From the NCBI GenBank assembly GCA_004556655.1, contig SFGF01000036.1, positions 1-35,784 on the forward strand: DNA of 35,784 nucleotides, written 5' to 3'. This stretch comes from Lachnospiraceae bacterium. Lineage in GTDB: Bacteria; Bacillota; Clostridia; Lachnospirales; Lachnospiraceae. The position numbers and the translations under genes are program-made. Below are positions 7,332 to 15,849 of the stretch, piece by piece; positions within the stretch are counted from its first letter, which is position 1, and every line of letters begins with the position of its first letter. A model generated the notes under the pieces. It ran no database searches, was not told the origin of the DNA, and saw nothing but the letters and a program-made list of their open reading frames with translations.

Positions 7332-8534
7332 ATGAAAAAGATGAGAGAAAATTATAATCACACGATATATGCCTGTTACATAGGCTATATCACACAGGCA
7401 ATCGTTAATAATTTTGCACCGCTTTTATTCCTGACATTTCAGTCAAGTTATCAGGTATCTTTGCGGCAGTTAGCTATGTTGGTATCTGTTAATTTCGGTG
7501 TTCAGCTTTTGGTGGATTTTGCCAGTTCTTTGTTTGTGGATAAAATCGGTTACCGGGTATGTATGGTCGGGGCGCATCTTCTGGCGGCATGTGGTTTGAT
7601 CGGATTGTATCTATTCCCTACATTGCTTCCGAATGCCTTTGTGGGCATATTACTTGCAGTAGTAATTTATGCTATCGGCGGTGGTCTTTTAGAAGTGTTG
7701 GTAAGTCCTGTAGTGGAGGCTTGTCCTACCGAGAAAAAAGAAGCAGCGATGAGTCTGCTTCATTCCTTTTACTGTTGGGGGCATGTGTTAGTTATTATCT
7801 GCAGTACCATTTTCTTTACCGTTTTCGGATTGAATAACTGGGGAATCATGGCATGTATCTGGGCGGTTATTCCTTTACTGAATGCTATTTACTTCAGCAG
7901 AGTGCCTGTTCCTATGTTGGTAGAAGAAGGAGAAGGCATGAAAGTGGGAGAACTGGTAAAAAACGGTGTTTTCTGGAAACTGTTTCTCATGATGCTTTGT
8001 GCTGGCGCTTCTGAGCAGGGAATGAGTCAGTGGGCATCGGCATTTGCAGAAAGTTCACTTCATATTTCAAAGACAGTAGGGGATCTGGCAGGTCCGTGCA
8101 GTTTTGCGATTATGATGGGACTGTCCAGGGCTTTTTATGGCAAATTTGGTGAATCTATAAAGTTGGAATCCTTTATGAACGGAAGCAGTATTTTGTGTAT
8201 TATAAGTTATTGTCTGGCATCGTTAACGTCCAACCCTGTATTTGGTTTGATTGGATGCGCTTTATGCGGACTTTCTGTGGGTATTATGTGGCCGGGAACT
8301 TTCAGTATAGCAGCAAAAAGTCTGAGACGCGGCGGGACCGCTATGTTTGCCCTTCTTGCTCTGTCAGGTGATTTGGGATGCGGCAGTGGACCGGCGGTTG
8401 TAGGATATATATCGGAAGCCTGGGGTGGAAGTCTGCAGAAAGGACTGTTGGCGGCTATTATTTTTCCTGTGTTGTTGATGTGCTGTAATATGGGAGACTT
8501 TTTTCGAAAAGTTGAAAAAGGAGGGGGAATATAA
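7332..8534 (+). CDS. MFS transporter
   Basis: A 400-residue polytopic membrane protein with about 12 hydrophobic segments and a charged central loop (EEGEGMKVGELVKNG near residue 205), the usual 6+6 arrangement of the major facilitator superfamily. The loop after the second helix carries DKIGYR, a shortened form of the MFS motif A. The stop codon overlaps the ATG of the following acetyltransferase-like gene by one base (TAATG), so the two are translationally coupled. Substrate cannot be inferred; an efflux or metabolite-import role tied to the acetyltransferase-like partner is possible. Ribosome site GAAGGGATGA precedes ATG 7332. Confidence 0.88.
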   Translation: MKKMRENYNHTIYACYIGYITQAIVNNFAPLLFLTFQSSYQVSLRQLAMLVSVNFGVQLLVDFASSLFVDKIGYRVCMVGAHLLAACGLIGLYLFPTLLPNAFVGILLAVVIYAIGGGLLEVLVSPVVEACPTEKKEAAMSLLHSFYCWGHVLVIICSTIFFTVFGLNNWGIMACIWAVIPLLNAIYFSRVPVPMLVEEGEGMKVGELVKNGVFWKLFLMMLCAGASEQGMSQWASAFAESSLHISKTVGDLAGPCSFAIMMGLSRAFYGKFGESIKLESFMNGSSILCIISYCLASLTSNPVFGLIGCALCGLSVGIMWPGTFSIAAKSLRRGGTAMFALLALSGDLGCGSGPAVVGYISEAWGGSLQKGLLAAIIFPVLLMCCNMGDFFRKVEKGGGI

Positions 8535-9322
8535 TGGAAAGAAAACTGGTACTGAAAAGTGACATTATGAATGCTCTTCAGAAGGTTGGAGTTAAGCCGG
8601 GGCAGACTATTATGGTACATACTTCACTGAGCAATCTTGGCTATGTCTGTGGAGGTGCACAGATCGTAATCGAAGCACTGCTTGACTGCGTGGGTGAGGA
8701 AGGTACTATTATGATGCCGTCCCAGTCGTGGAAAAATCTGGATCCGGAAGCAGGTGTGCACTGGCAGGAGCCAAAAGAATGGTGGCCGGCAATTAGGGAT
8801 AATTGGCCGGCATATGATAAGAATATTACTCCAACCAATACCATGGGTGCGGTGGCTGAGATGTTTCGCAAATGGCCGGGAGCAAAAAGGAGTGATCATC
8901 CTGCCCGTTCTGTGGCGGCATACGGTAAATATGCAGATTATCTGACAGAAAATCATGACCTGTGCAATATTTTCGGTGACGGTTCTCCCATTGGAAAATT
9001 GTATGAACTGGATGGCTATGTTCTGTTGCTCGGTGTAGGATATGATAAAAACACCTCCCTTCATTTGGCAGATGCAAGAGCTGAGTATCCCGGCAAACAT
9101 TTGTCCAAGGAGAGCAGTGCGATGATGATTGATGGAAAACGGGTATGGAAATCCTATGAAACCCTTTATGTAGACGGGGAAGATTTTCCTGAGATCGGGC
9201 AGGCGTTTGAACAGCTTGGAAGATTTTCAAAGACGGAATTGGGAAATGGGACTATTACGTTTATGAGACAGCGTGAATTGGTAGATTTTGCTGTGAAGTG
9301 GATCGAAGAAAGGAGAAAATAA
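8534..9322 (+). CDS. AAC(3)-family (Antibiotic_NAT) N-acetyltransferase-like protein
   Basis: A 262-residue protein with the full-length architecture of aminoglycoside 3-N-acetyltransferase family members (about 260-270 residues). Family motifs are visible: MVHTSLSNLGYVCGGAQIVI near residues 27-46, GTIMMPSQSW, then RSDHPARSVAAYGKYA, then GDGSPIGKLYELDGYVLLLG followed by HLAD. The H and D/E residues of the acetyl-CoA/substrate site are kept. Many chromosomal members of this family (YokD-like) act on unknown amines and do not confer resistance, so no resistance phenotype should be assumed. It sits between an MFS transporter and a 73-residue protein in one operon. Confidence 0.88.
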   Translation: MERKLVLKSDIMNALQKVGVKPGQTIMVHTSLSNLGYVCGGAQIVIEALLDCVGEEGTIMMPSQSWKNLDPEAGVHWQEPKEWWPAIRDNWPAYDKNITPTNTMGAVAEMFRKWPGAKRSDHPARSVAAYGKYADYLTENHDLCNIFGDGSPIGKLYELDGYVLLLGVGYDKNTSLHLADARAEYPGKHLSKESSAMMIDGKRVWKSYETLYVDGEDFPEIGQAFEQLGRFSKTELGNGTITFMRQRELVDFAVKWIEERRK

Positions 9323-9323
9323 T

Positions 9324-9545
9324 ATGAAAGAATATGAAGTATTTATCGAAGAAATAAATCCATGCGGTGGTGAGAGGCACAGTAAAAAAGAGATTATAGA
9401 GGTAGAAGCAGAAAGCCCTGAAGCTTATGTAAAAGAAAATGGAAGATTTCCGATTATGGATATGGCTGAAAATTCATCGGGGGATATGGTGATCACAACC
9501 GGTGATGGAAATGGCTATATAATAAAATATACTTTTACGGAATAA
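9324..9545 (+). CDS. Small uncharacterised protein (73 aa)
   Basis: Starts one base after the previous stop, with a GAAAGGAGAA ribosome site lying inside the end of the upstream gene. This supports real, coupled translation. The product is acidic and soluble with no membrane segment: MKEYEVFIEEINPCGGERHS, a Glu-rich stretch (IIEVEAESPEAYV) and a Gly/Thr-rich C-terminal beta-like part (ITTGDGNGYIIKY). I do not recognise a family. It is the last gene before a strong terminator at 9569. Confidence 0.75.
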   Translation: MKEYEVFIEEINPCGGERHSKKEIIEVEAESPEAYVKENGRFPIMDMAENSSGDMVITTGDGNGYIIKYTFTE

Positions 9546-9568
9546 TTAAAATTAAAACAGTGACATAT

Positions 9569-9600
9569 AAAAGGCATCTCATTCATGAGATGCCTTTTTT
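9569..9600. terminator. Bidirectional intrinsic terminator
   Basis: AAAAGGCATCTCAT (9569-9582) pairs with ATGAGATGCCTTTT (9585-9598), ending in a T6 run on the plus strand and mirrored by an A-run for the minus strand. It sits between the convergent 73-aa gene and the XRE-cupin regulator and probably serves both. Confidence 0.9.
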
Positions 9601-9618
9601 GGAAAAATTGATGTAAAG

Positions 9619-10188
9619 TCAGGTATTGGTCAGATCCATCCGTCCCCATACAGGAGGAGAGATGGAAGAGATTCCCTTGGCTGTAGTATCTGTTGTATTT
9701 TTACAGATATGCGGCAGATCTTTTTGGATTACCGTAGTATCACCTGTCTGAAGTACAATATCCGTCTCACCGATCTGCACCGTGAGTTCTCCTTCTGTCA
9801 CATAAATCATTTCTTCCGAATGATGTCGGATCGGAGTAATAGAATCCTGAGAATGGGGCGCTACCTCGAAAGCAATCAATAGGGCTTCCGGGGAGTATGC
9901 AGGTGATGGCAGCGGTGTCAGGAAGCGATAGGAAACATTGTTATCTTCGGAATACGTGATAATCTGCTGATCTTTGCGAAGGGTCAGATTTCCCATCACC
10001 TCTACATCATCCAACAGCATATACAGGGGAATCTGGAAAGCATTGGCGATTTTTCTCAGAGAGGACAGAGAAGGATCAATTTCTCCCCGCTCGATTTGAG
10101 ATATGTAGCTGATTGACATGCCGGACAGTTCAGCCAGTTCTTTAATCGTCAATTTTCGTTTCTTACGATATTCTCTGATTTTTAACAT
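9619..10188 (-). CDS. XRE-family regulator with C-terminal cupin sensor
   Basis: A 189-residue regulator. Residues 1-60 are an XRE helix-turn-helix (LTIKELAELSGMSISYISQI, then ERGEIDPSLSSLRKIANAF). Residues ~105-175 are a cupin_2 barrel with HHSEEMIYVTEGELTVQIG, the metal-site pattern H-H-x3-E, and DLPHIC. This HTH-cupin design is used by regulators of amino-acid, polyamine and peptide metabolism (PuuR-like). It faces the decayed epimerase/DUF819/hydrolase genes across a 130-nt gap, and is therefore the probable regulator of that group. The effector is unknown. Confidence 0.92.
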   Translation of the reverse strand: MLKIREYRKKRKLTIKELAELSGMSISYISQIERGEIDPSLSSLRKIANAFQIPLYMLLDDVEVMGNLTLRKDQQIITYSEDNNVSYRFLTPLPSPAYSPEALLIAFEVAPHSQDSITPIRHHSEEMIYVTEGELTVQIGETDIVLQTGDTTVIQKDLPHICKNTTDTTAKGISSISPPVWGRMDLTNT

Positions 10189-10320
10189 AGCACACCTCGA
10201 GTTTTATTTTATCTTATAAGTCATTATAGAGGATTTTTCCCAAAAAAGCAAAATAGGATTAAATAAATTCCTTTGACACCCTAATTATTTATCACTTTAG
10301 ATTGACAAAGCATTTTATAA

Positions 10321-11250
10321 ATAGTACCACCGGTGACAGGAGAGACACCGGAAGGTTGTCTGGCAGTTTTGCAAATGTTCCGTCAGGGTCTGATCGGGAT
10401 GAACCCGCTGGATATCGAAAAAGTACATGTGATGATGGACAGCCTGGTTCATGGCAATGGATCCGCAAAGTGTGCAGTGGATATTGCATTGCATGATATC
10501 AAAGGGAAGGTGATGAACCAGCCTTTATATCGTGTTTTGGGAGGATATCAGGATACAGTGCAGAATGATATCACGATTGGAATCAACACTCCGGAGAAGA
10601 TGGCAGAAACGGCCCGCCATTATGTAAAGGATAAGGGATACAGAATCCTGAAAATAAAAGTTGGTATCGACCCGGAGGAGGATCTTCGGGCACTCAGTTT
10701 GATTCGTCAGGCAGTTGGTCCGGATATCCGTCTTCGTGTGGATGCCAATCAGGGCTATAATATTTCCCGTGCCATGTATGCGCTGGAAGGTATGAAAAAG
10801 TACGGAGTGGAAGCTGTGGAATAGTGCCTTCCCGATTGGGATATGGAAGGTGCTGCTTATCTCCGGCAAAAAGTATCCGGTATTCAGTTGATGCTGGATG
10901 AATCGATTCATACCACAAAAGATGCAGCAAAAGCCTGTCGGTTAAATGCAGCAGATGTATTTAATATAAAATTGATGAAGTGCGGCGGATTATACAGAGG
11001 TGCACAGATCAGCACTCTGGCAGAGAATTTTGGTATTACCTGTATGGTCGGTTGTATGCTGGAGACTAAAATTGCAATCACAGCAGGGCTGAGCCTTGTG
11101 GCTTCCCGCAAAAATATTACAGAAGCAGACTGTGACAGCTTCCTGTATTACAAAGATGCTGATACGGGAATGCCGGGAGGATTTGAACGGAAGGGCGATA
11201 TGTTCCGCCTGTCTGACAACCCGGGTCTTGGTCTTGATATTTCATTTTGA
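10321..11250 (+). pseudogene. Dipeptide epimerase-like (enolase superfamily) remnant, 5' truncated and with a nonsense codon
   Basis: Both halves read in one frame and encode a muconate-lactonising/mandelate-racemase superfamily protein most like L-Ala-D/L-Glu epimerases. All catalytic positions remain: the K-x-K in LKIKVG, D in VDANQGY, E in the AVE stretch, the D-E pair in MLDESIH, and K in NIKLMKCGG. Two lesions are visible. TAG at 10822-10824 interrupts AVE-CLPDWD, where the family usually has Gln (a single CAG-to-TAG change would explain it). The N-terminal ~45-50 residues of the capping domain are absent: the frame opens at 10321 just after TAA (10318-10320) and begins with the conserved PPVTGE segment. 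No start with a good ribosome site remains. Confidence 0.85.
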
Positions 11251-11275
11251 TAAATAATACAATGAAGGAGGAGAA

Positions 11276-12445
11276 ATGAGTATGTTTCCATTATTTGAAA
11301 GTTCTGCAAGTATGCTGGCAGTTATTTTGTGTATGATTGCCCTGGCATTCTGGCTACAAAAGTTTAAAGGGTTCAAGACACTTGGACCGGCGCTGATTGT
11401 TATTATTTTAGGTATTATATTAGTCAATCTGAAAATTGTTCCGGGATACTGCGATGTCTATGGAGCAATCAGTATATATTGTATTCCGATTTCCATGTCC
11501 TTATATCTGTTGAATGTGGATCTAAAGAAAATTTTGCAAATGTCCAAACAGCCACTTTTATCTATTGCATCTGCTGTGTTCAGCGTAAGTCTGGTGGCAG
11601 TTTTGTTTGGTGTTTTACTGGGTGGAAAAATCAATGAAGGATGGAAAGTAGCCGGTATGTTTGTTGGTACTTATACAGGAGGAAGCTCTAACCTGACTGC
11701 AATCGCTACCGGATTGAATGCTTCCGCAGATACGATCGCAGCGGCAAATGCGGCTGACTATGTAATCGGTATGCCTACTTTGATCCTGATGTTTGCAGCA
11801 CCGGCTATTTTGAAGAATTCAAAGAAATTTCAAAAACTCTGGCCATATTCCTTTACAGATGAAGAACTGGAAGGAGACGGAGAAACAAAAGAACTGATGG
11901 AAGCAGAAGAGTGGGGGATTAAAGACATTGCGATTCTGCTTGCGATAGCAACTTCCATTGTAGCAGTGTCCACGAAATTATCCGAGTTTTTCAGTGCAGA
12001 TTTCGCAAGCGCGGGAAGAATTCTTCTGATTTCTACCCTGTCTATTATTGTTTCTCAGATTCCGGCAGTGAGAAAACTGAAAGGTGCTATGAATCTTGGA
12101 CTGTTCTTTGGTATGATGTTCCTGGCAGTTGTAGGTTTCTCGGTAGATATCCGCGGATTCCTTGGATCCGCACTGAACATTACACTGTTGTGTTTCTGTG
12201 TGATTCTGTCCAGTATTATTCTGCATCTGGTGATTACCCGGCTTTTGAAGATTAAGTACGAATACGTACTTCTGGGAATTGTAGGTGCGATTGCAGACGG
12301 AACAACTTCCGCACTGGTGGCTTCAGGAGCAAAATGGAAGAGCCTGATCAGTATTGGACTTTTGATGGGTATCATCGGAGGTGTTTGCGGAAATTATTTC
12401 GGTATTGCAGTAGCTTATTTGGTTCGTATGATTATAGGTGCATAA
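11276..12445 (+). CDS. DUF819 family membrane protein
   Basis: A 389-residue membrane protein with about 10-11 hydrophobic segments, recognised as DUF819 (YjcL-like) by the region GTYTGGSSNLTAIATGLN followed by AANAADYVIGMPT. A polar, Glu-rich loop near residues 195-212 separates two halves of similar topology, resembling transporter folds. A GAAGGAGGAG ribosome site precedes ATG 11276. The next gene begins one base after its stop. In this context (epimerase-like remnant upstream, PepX-like hydrolase downstream), uptake of a peptide or amino-acid-related compound is a reasonable guess, but DUF819 substrates are not established. Confidence 0.88.
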   Translation: MSMFPLFESSASMLAVILCMIALAFWLQKFKGFKTLGPALIVIILGIILVNLKIVPGYCDVYGAISIYCIPISMSLYLLNVDLKKILQMSKQPLLSIASAVFSVSLVAVLFGVLLGGKINEGWKVAGMFVGTYTGGSSNLTAIATGLNASADTIAAANAADYVIGMPTLILMFAAPAILKNSKKFQKLWPYSFTDEELEGDGETKELMEAEEWGIKDIAILLAIATSIVAVSTKLSEFFSADFASAGRILLISTLSIIVSQIPAVRKLKGAMNLGLFFGMMFLAVVGFSVDIRGFLGSALNITLLCFCVILSSIILHLVITRLLKIKYEYVLLGIVGAIADGTTSALVASGAKWKSLISIGLLMGIIGGVCGNYFGIAVAYLVRMIIGA

Positions 12446-12446
12446 A

Positions 12447-14585
12447 ATGATTCAATGGAATTTCTATTTTTCCGGTATTTTATATGGAAAAATACAGGAA
12501 GAAAACCAGCAGCTCACTTTGCAGCAACGTATCTTTGAGAGCGGCGAATGGAGTGAGAGAATTCCTTTTACAGAAAAGGAAGATGAAGAATTTTCGGGAC
12601 TGTGTGGTCGGAGTATTCTGGGATTTTTCAGAAGAAAAAAAGAATATGAGACCGAAATTGCTGCAAAGCACGAAGTTTTTACGACGGAAAGTCAGGAAAT
12701 ATTTACAAAACGGCGGGAGGATTCCTATATTCAGCGCTCTAAAAAATTTCCCATGGATCTGTTTTATGATGAAGAGGGAATCTATAGTGTACTGATGAGC
12801 GGCAGAGATTTTACTGCTGTTCTGGTAAAAAAAGGCATGGAGAAACGGACAGTTCTTTCCCGATGGGAAGAAGTATATCCAGGAGAATCAGAAACAGACG
12901 GCGAGTTTCAGCCGGGAATGGTTTATCCGGTAGATTTTATCGGATCGTTCCGGGTGCCTACCAGAGACGGTGAACAGCTGGCTACGGATGTATATTTGCC
13001 AAAGAGTACCGAAAAGACGGAATTTCCGACAGTGCTTGTTCGTACACCATATGGACGCGGCAGAGGAAAAGAACAATATTTTCGCTTTGTTCAGCGAGGC
13101 TATGCACTGGTGATTCAGGATACCAGAGGACGGGAAGACAGCACGGGGGAATGGATGCCGGAGTACTATGAAATCGAAGACGGCGATGATACACTGAACT
13201 GGATCGCTGCTCAGGATTTCAGTGACGGTCAGGTAAGTATGACAGGTGGATCATATCTTGGATATGTACAATGGGCTGCCGCTGCCAGCGGAAATCCCCA
13301 TCTGAAGGCAATGCTTAGTAGTGTGTGTGCGGGAAGTGCTTTTGTTGACATTCCACGAAGAGGCGGATGTTTCAATTCCGGTATGTTGGCCTGGGCATTT
13401 GCCATGTCGGAGCAAAAGATGCGGCCGGATCTTATGGCACAGGAGAACTGGGACGAGATTCTGGATATCCGTCCTTTGGAGGATATTCCCCGAAAAGCTC
13501 TGGGACACGAGGTTCCTTTTATTACCAAATGGCTTTCTCATATGGATATGGATGATTTCTGGAAACATGGTAACTGGTTCGAGCGGTATCAGGGGAAACC
13601 GGTTCCGGCATTGATCATGTCTGGTTGGTTTGATGACAATGGTATGGGAACCACGGAAGCTCTGGATCTGGTGAAAACCTGGCCTAAGGGTACATGGAAG
13701 GCAGTTCTCGGACCGTGGAAACACAGCGGCAATGCAGATTATGATCTGCATGGGGTCAGCCTCGGAGAGGATGCCCTTCGCTATGATATGGATATCCTCT
13801 GTATGATGTGGCTGGAACATTTCCTGAAAGGCGTAGAAAATGGAATAGAGAATACCTCGACAGTGGAATATTACACAGTAGGAGAAAACCAGTGGAAACA
13901 GGCGGCAACATGGCCTGTGGAAAATGTTACAAGAACTATGTATTATTTGGATGGTGAGGGAAATAGCCTGGCGGCAGGGACGGGGAAAACGTGTGGAAAA
14001 GGAAATTTGTCATGTACTTTACCGGAAAATGCAGGAACAGATACCTATGAATATGATCCGGATCATCCGTCTGTTCATGTGATTGATCTTTCAGAAAATG
14101 AACTGGAAGTACCGGAGGATTATACGGAGGAAGAAAAAAGACAGAATCTTTTGTCTTATTCCACTTCTGTACTCAAAGAATCCCTAACGGTAACCGGAGA
14201 TATGACAGTACGACTGTATGTATCCTGTGATTGCCCGGATACAGATTTTATGGTGCGGATTACAGATGTGGATGGGAATGGACACTCCATCAAACTGGCA
14301 GATGGAGTGATCGGTGCGAAATATCGCAATGGATTTGAAAAACCGGAATATATGGAGCCCGGAAAGATCTATGAGATTAATATACGGACAACAAAGATAT
14401 CCAATACCTTTCTGCCGGGACACAGGATGCGTTTTACGATTACATCCAGTGCAAAAAATTTCATTTTCCCGAACAGCAATACAGAAAAAGGATTTAATAG
14501 CGAGCATAGGCAAAAGGCACATATCACAGTGCACAGAGGTGGAAAATATGCCTCCGGTATCCTTATCCTGGTGGAAAATAAATAA
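12447..14585 (+). CDS. CocE/NonD family serine hydrolase (X-Pro dipeptidyl-peptidase-like)
   Basis: A 712-residue enzyme. The N-terminal ~150 residues are not recognised. An S15-type alpha/beta hydrolase domain starts near RVPTRDGEQLATDVYLP, with the nucleophile Ser269 in TGGSYLGY, acid Asp396 in SGWFDDNG and His426 in GPWKHSG. The C-terminal jelly-roll (from LTVTGDMTVRLYVS) is the PepX_C domain. There is no signal peptide, so it is cytoplasmic. Substrates in this family range from X-Pro dipeptides to esters and acylated amides. A GTG at 12438 lies inside the upstream gene; ATG 12447 is preferred because TAGGTG at 12435-12440 gives 6-nt spacing. Coupled to the DUF819 gene, so it probably acts on what that protein brings in. 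Confidence 0.88.
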   Translation: MIQWNFYFSGILYGKIQEENQQLTLQQRIFESGEWSERIPFTEKEDEEFSGLCGRSILGFFRRKKEYETEIAAKHEVFTTESQEIFTKRREDSYIQRSKKFPMDLFYDEEGIYSVLMSGRDFTAVLVKKGMEKRTVLSRWEEVYPGESETDGEFQPGMVYPVDFIGSFRVPTRDGEQLATDVYLPKSTEKTEFPTVLVRTPYGRGRGKEQYFRFVQRGYALVIQDTRGREDSTGEWMPEYYEIEDGDDTLNWIAAQDFSDGQVSMTGGSYLGYVQWAAAASGNPHLKAMLSSVCAGSAFVDIPRRGGCFNSGMLAWAFAMSEQKMRPDLMAQENWDEILDIRPLEDIPRKALGHEVPFITKWLSHMDMDDFWKHGNWFERYQGKPVPALIMSGWFDDNGMGTTEALDLVKTWPKGTWKAVLGPWKHSGNADYDLHGVSLGEDALRYDMDILCMMWLEHFLKGVENGIENTSTVEYYTVGENQWKQAATWPVENVTRTMYYLDGEGNSLAAGTGKTCGKGNLSCTLPENAGTDTYEYDPDHPSVHVIDLSENELEVPEDYTEEEKRQNLLSYSTSVLKESLTVTGDMTVRLYVSCDCPDTDFMVRITDVDGNGHSIKLADGVIGAKYRNGFEKPEYMEPGKIYEINIRTTKISNTFLPGHRMRFTITSSAKNFIFPNSNTEKGFNSEHRQKAHITVHRGGKYASGILILVENK

Positions 14586-14603
14586 AAATATAGTGGTTCC
14601 TAC

Positions 14604-14632
14604 TTGATAAATGTTTATCAACATGATAAAAT
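14604..14632 (+). promoter_or_regulatory. Promoter of the mntP leader
   Basis: TTGATA (14604-14609), 17-nt spacer and TAAAAT (14627-14632). Transcription would begin near 14639, just at the 5' side of the riboswitch aptamer. Confidence 0.7.
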
Positions 14633-14639
14633 AGGGAAA

Positions 14640-14772
14640 ATCTCCAGGAGGGAGTAATCGGCATATTGTGATATGTGGTATTATCGACATAATGGTGCGA
14701 GAGCACCCGGTACTACTTTAAACGATGAGACTCATGGACGGCAATCATTGCTGTCCGTGGGTCTTTTATTTT
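14640..14772 (+). promoter_or_regulatory. yybP-ykoY (Mn2+) riboswitch with terminator
   Basis: The leader contains the family hallmarks: GGAGGGAGTAATCGGC near the 5' side, and CCCGGTACTACTTTAAACGA with GATGAGACT on the 3' side. It ends in a terminator hairpin in which GACTCATGGACGGCA (14729-14743) pairs, with several G-U pairs, with TGCTGTCCGTGGGTC (to 14763), followed by TTTTATTTT. It lies directly upstream of mntP, the classic target of this class. Mn2+ binding is expected to disfavour the terminator and turn the exporter on. Confidence 0.82.
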
Positions 14773-14827
14773 CTGCGCTGCACAACCCTCCGGATCATTA
14801 TAATACAAAGGTGAAAGGAAGAAAAAA

Positions 14828-15385
14828 ATGGGAATTATTGAATTGTTTGTGCTGGCTGTAGGGTTGTCGATGGACGCATTTGCAGTGTCGGTCTGTAAAG
14901 GACTTTCCTTGGGAAACATCAAATTGAAGCACATGTGTATCGCAGGTGCATGGTTTGGCGGCTTTCAGGCCTTGATGCCGCTGATCGGGTATTTCCTCGG
15001 AAGGTTTTTTGCGGATATGATTGAACAGTATGATCACTGGGTAGCTTTTATATTGCTGGCACTCATCGGTGGAAATATGGTAAAAGAAGCGTTTGGCGAA
15101 GAGGAGCATATGGACTGTTCCATGACAGCAAAATCCATGTTTGTACTTGCCGTGGCAACAAGCATAGATGCACTGGCAGTCGGGGTAACATTTGCTTTCC
15201 TGAGAGTTGCAATCGTACCGGCCGTTACCTTTATTGGTGTGGTCACCTTTGTCTGTTCAGCCATCGGAGTAAAAATCGGAAGTATATTTGGAGTGAAATA
15301 CAAATCGAAAGCTGAACTGTGTGGCGGTATTATCCTGATATTGATTGGGGTGAAAATACTGCTGGAAGGTGTGGGGATTTTATAA
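14828..15385 (+). CDS. mntP: Manganese efflux pump MntP
   Basis: A 185-residue, six-helix membrane protein of the MntP (DUF204/YebN) family that exports Mn2+. Two pseudo-symmetric halves each carry the conserved acidic motif in the membrane: GLSMDAFAVSVCKG near residues 13-26 and ATSIDALAVGV near 114-124. Length matches the family (180-190). The ribosome site GAAAGGAAG precedes the ATG. Expression is controlled by the Mn2+ riboswitch at 14640-14772. Confidence 0.96.
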   Translation: MGIIELFVLAVGLSMDAFAVSVCKGLSLGNIKLKHMCIAGAWFGGFQALMPLIGYFLGRFFADMIEQYDHWVAFILLALIGGNMVKEAFGEEEHMDCSMTAKSMFVLAVATSIDALAVGVTFAFLRVAIVPAVTFIGVVTFVCSAIGVKIGSIFGVKYKSKAELCGGIILILIGVKILLEGVGIL

Positions 15386-15396
15386 AAAAGTATACA

Positions 15397-15478
15397 TTTT
15401 AGTTCGTATAAATAATAAACGTAATGAGGCTGAACATTATATTATCAGTCCTTTTACTTTAGAGGATATACGAAAATA
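15397..15478. repeat. Dispersed palindromic repeat, copy B
   Basis: TTTTAGTTCGTATA (15397-15410) opens the element, and TATACGAA (15467-15474) is the exact complement of TTCGTATA, followed by AATAAAA. Inside, GGCTGA and TCAGTCC flank an A/T loop (about 15428-15452), and TTTACTTTA follows. These features line up with copies A and C. It lies 11 nt after mntP and may serve as its terminator. AGCCTCAT at 15483-15490 can also pair with ATGAGGCT at 15424-15431, giving an alternative fold. Confidence 0.65.
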
Positions 15479-15519
15479 AAATAGCCTCATCTATTGGTAT
15501 GTGGGGAATGTTTTAGCAA

Positions 15520-15831
15520 AATATCACCGAATGGACAAAGGTGATATTGAAATTCAATACCGTTCAACTATATCTGCCGGTATCGTTTTGTATCGTGAGA
15601 AAACGTGCAGAAAATCGAGTGGTCCGTTTTAGAAGCATTGGGACAAGTGAGCCTGATGCGCTCCGCAACCTGCCACTGGCAGCTTGCTCCACACACTTTG
15701 GCGTCCAGCGCTTACGCAGACTTAGACGCGACGGCTCTCCGGAGCGTCGTATGTCGGAGTTAGCGCTTAGCTGAAGGGGAACGGCCTGCTTCTAAAACGG
15801 ACCGCTCGATTTTTTGCACACCTCACACGAT
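15520..15831. repeat. Large imperfect palindromic element, non-coding
   Basis: Outer arms 15592-15637 and 15787-15831 are inverted copies; the inner ~31 positions (ending CCGTTTTAGAAGCA) differ at only two. The interior holds smaller hairpins: CTGCC/GGCAG (15670-15682) and CGACG-GCTC with GAGC-GTCG (15729-15749). A separate stem, AATATCACC/GGTGATATT (15520-15528/15540-15548), lies just left. A 77-codon open frame at 15541-15774 is explained by the structure and has no ribosome site or recognisable product. The 15729-15779 core recurs inverted in copy A at 7026-7075. This resembles a MITE-like repeat or structured RNA of mobile origin. Confidence 0.65.
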
Positions 15832-15849
15832 TTCAAAATATATAATTTT

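Noticed and set aside
8534..9322. Aminoglycoside resistance gene
   Set aside because: It belongs to the AAC(3) family by motif, but many chromosomal members do not confer resistance and it cannot be matched to a characterised resistance allele by eye.
10273..10301. Promoter TTGACA with TTTAGA before the epimerase remnant
   Set aside because: The -10 matches only about half of the consensus; a promoter for the DUF819 operon must exist but cannot be placed with confidence.
14673..14861. 62-codon frame over the mntP leader
   Set aside because: Overlaps the Mn2+ riboswitch, terminator and mntP start; a shadow of the RNA structure.
15541..15774. Open frame of 77 codons in the palindromic element
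   Set aside because: No ribosome site, composition reflects the GC-rich hairpins, no recognisable product; the region is better described as a repeat.
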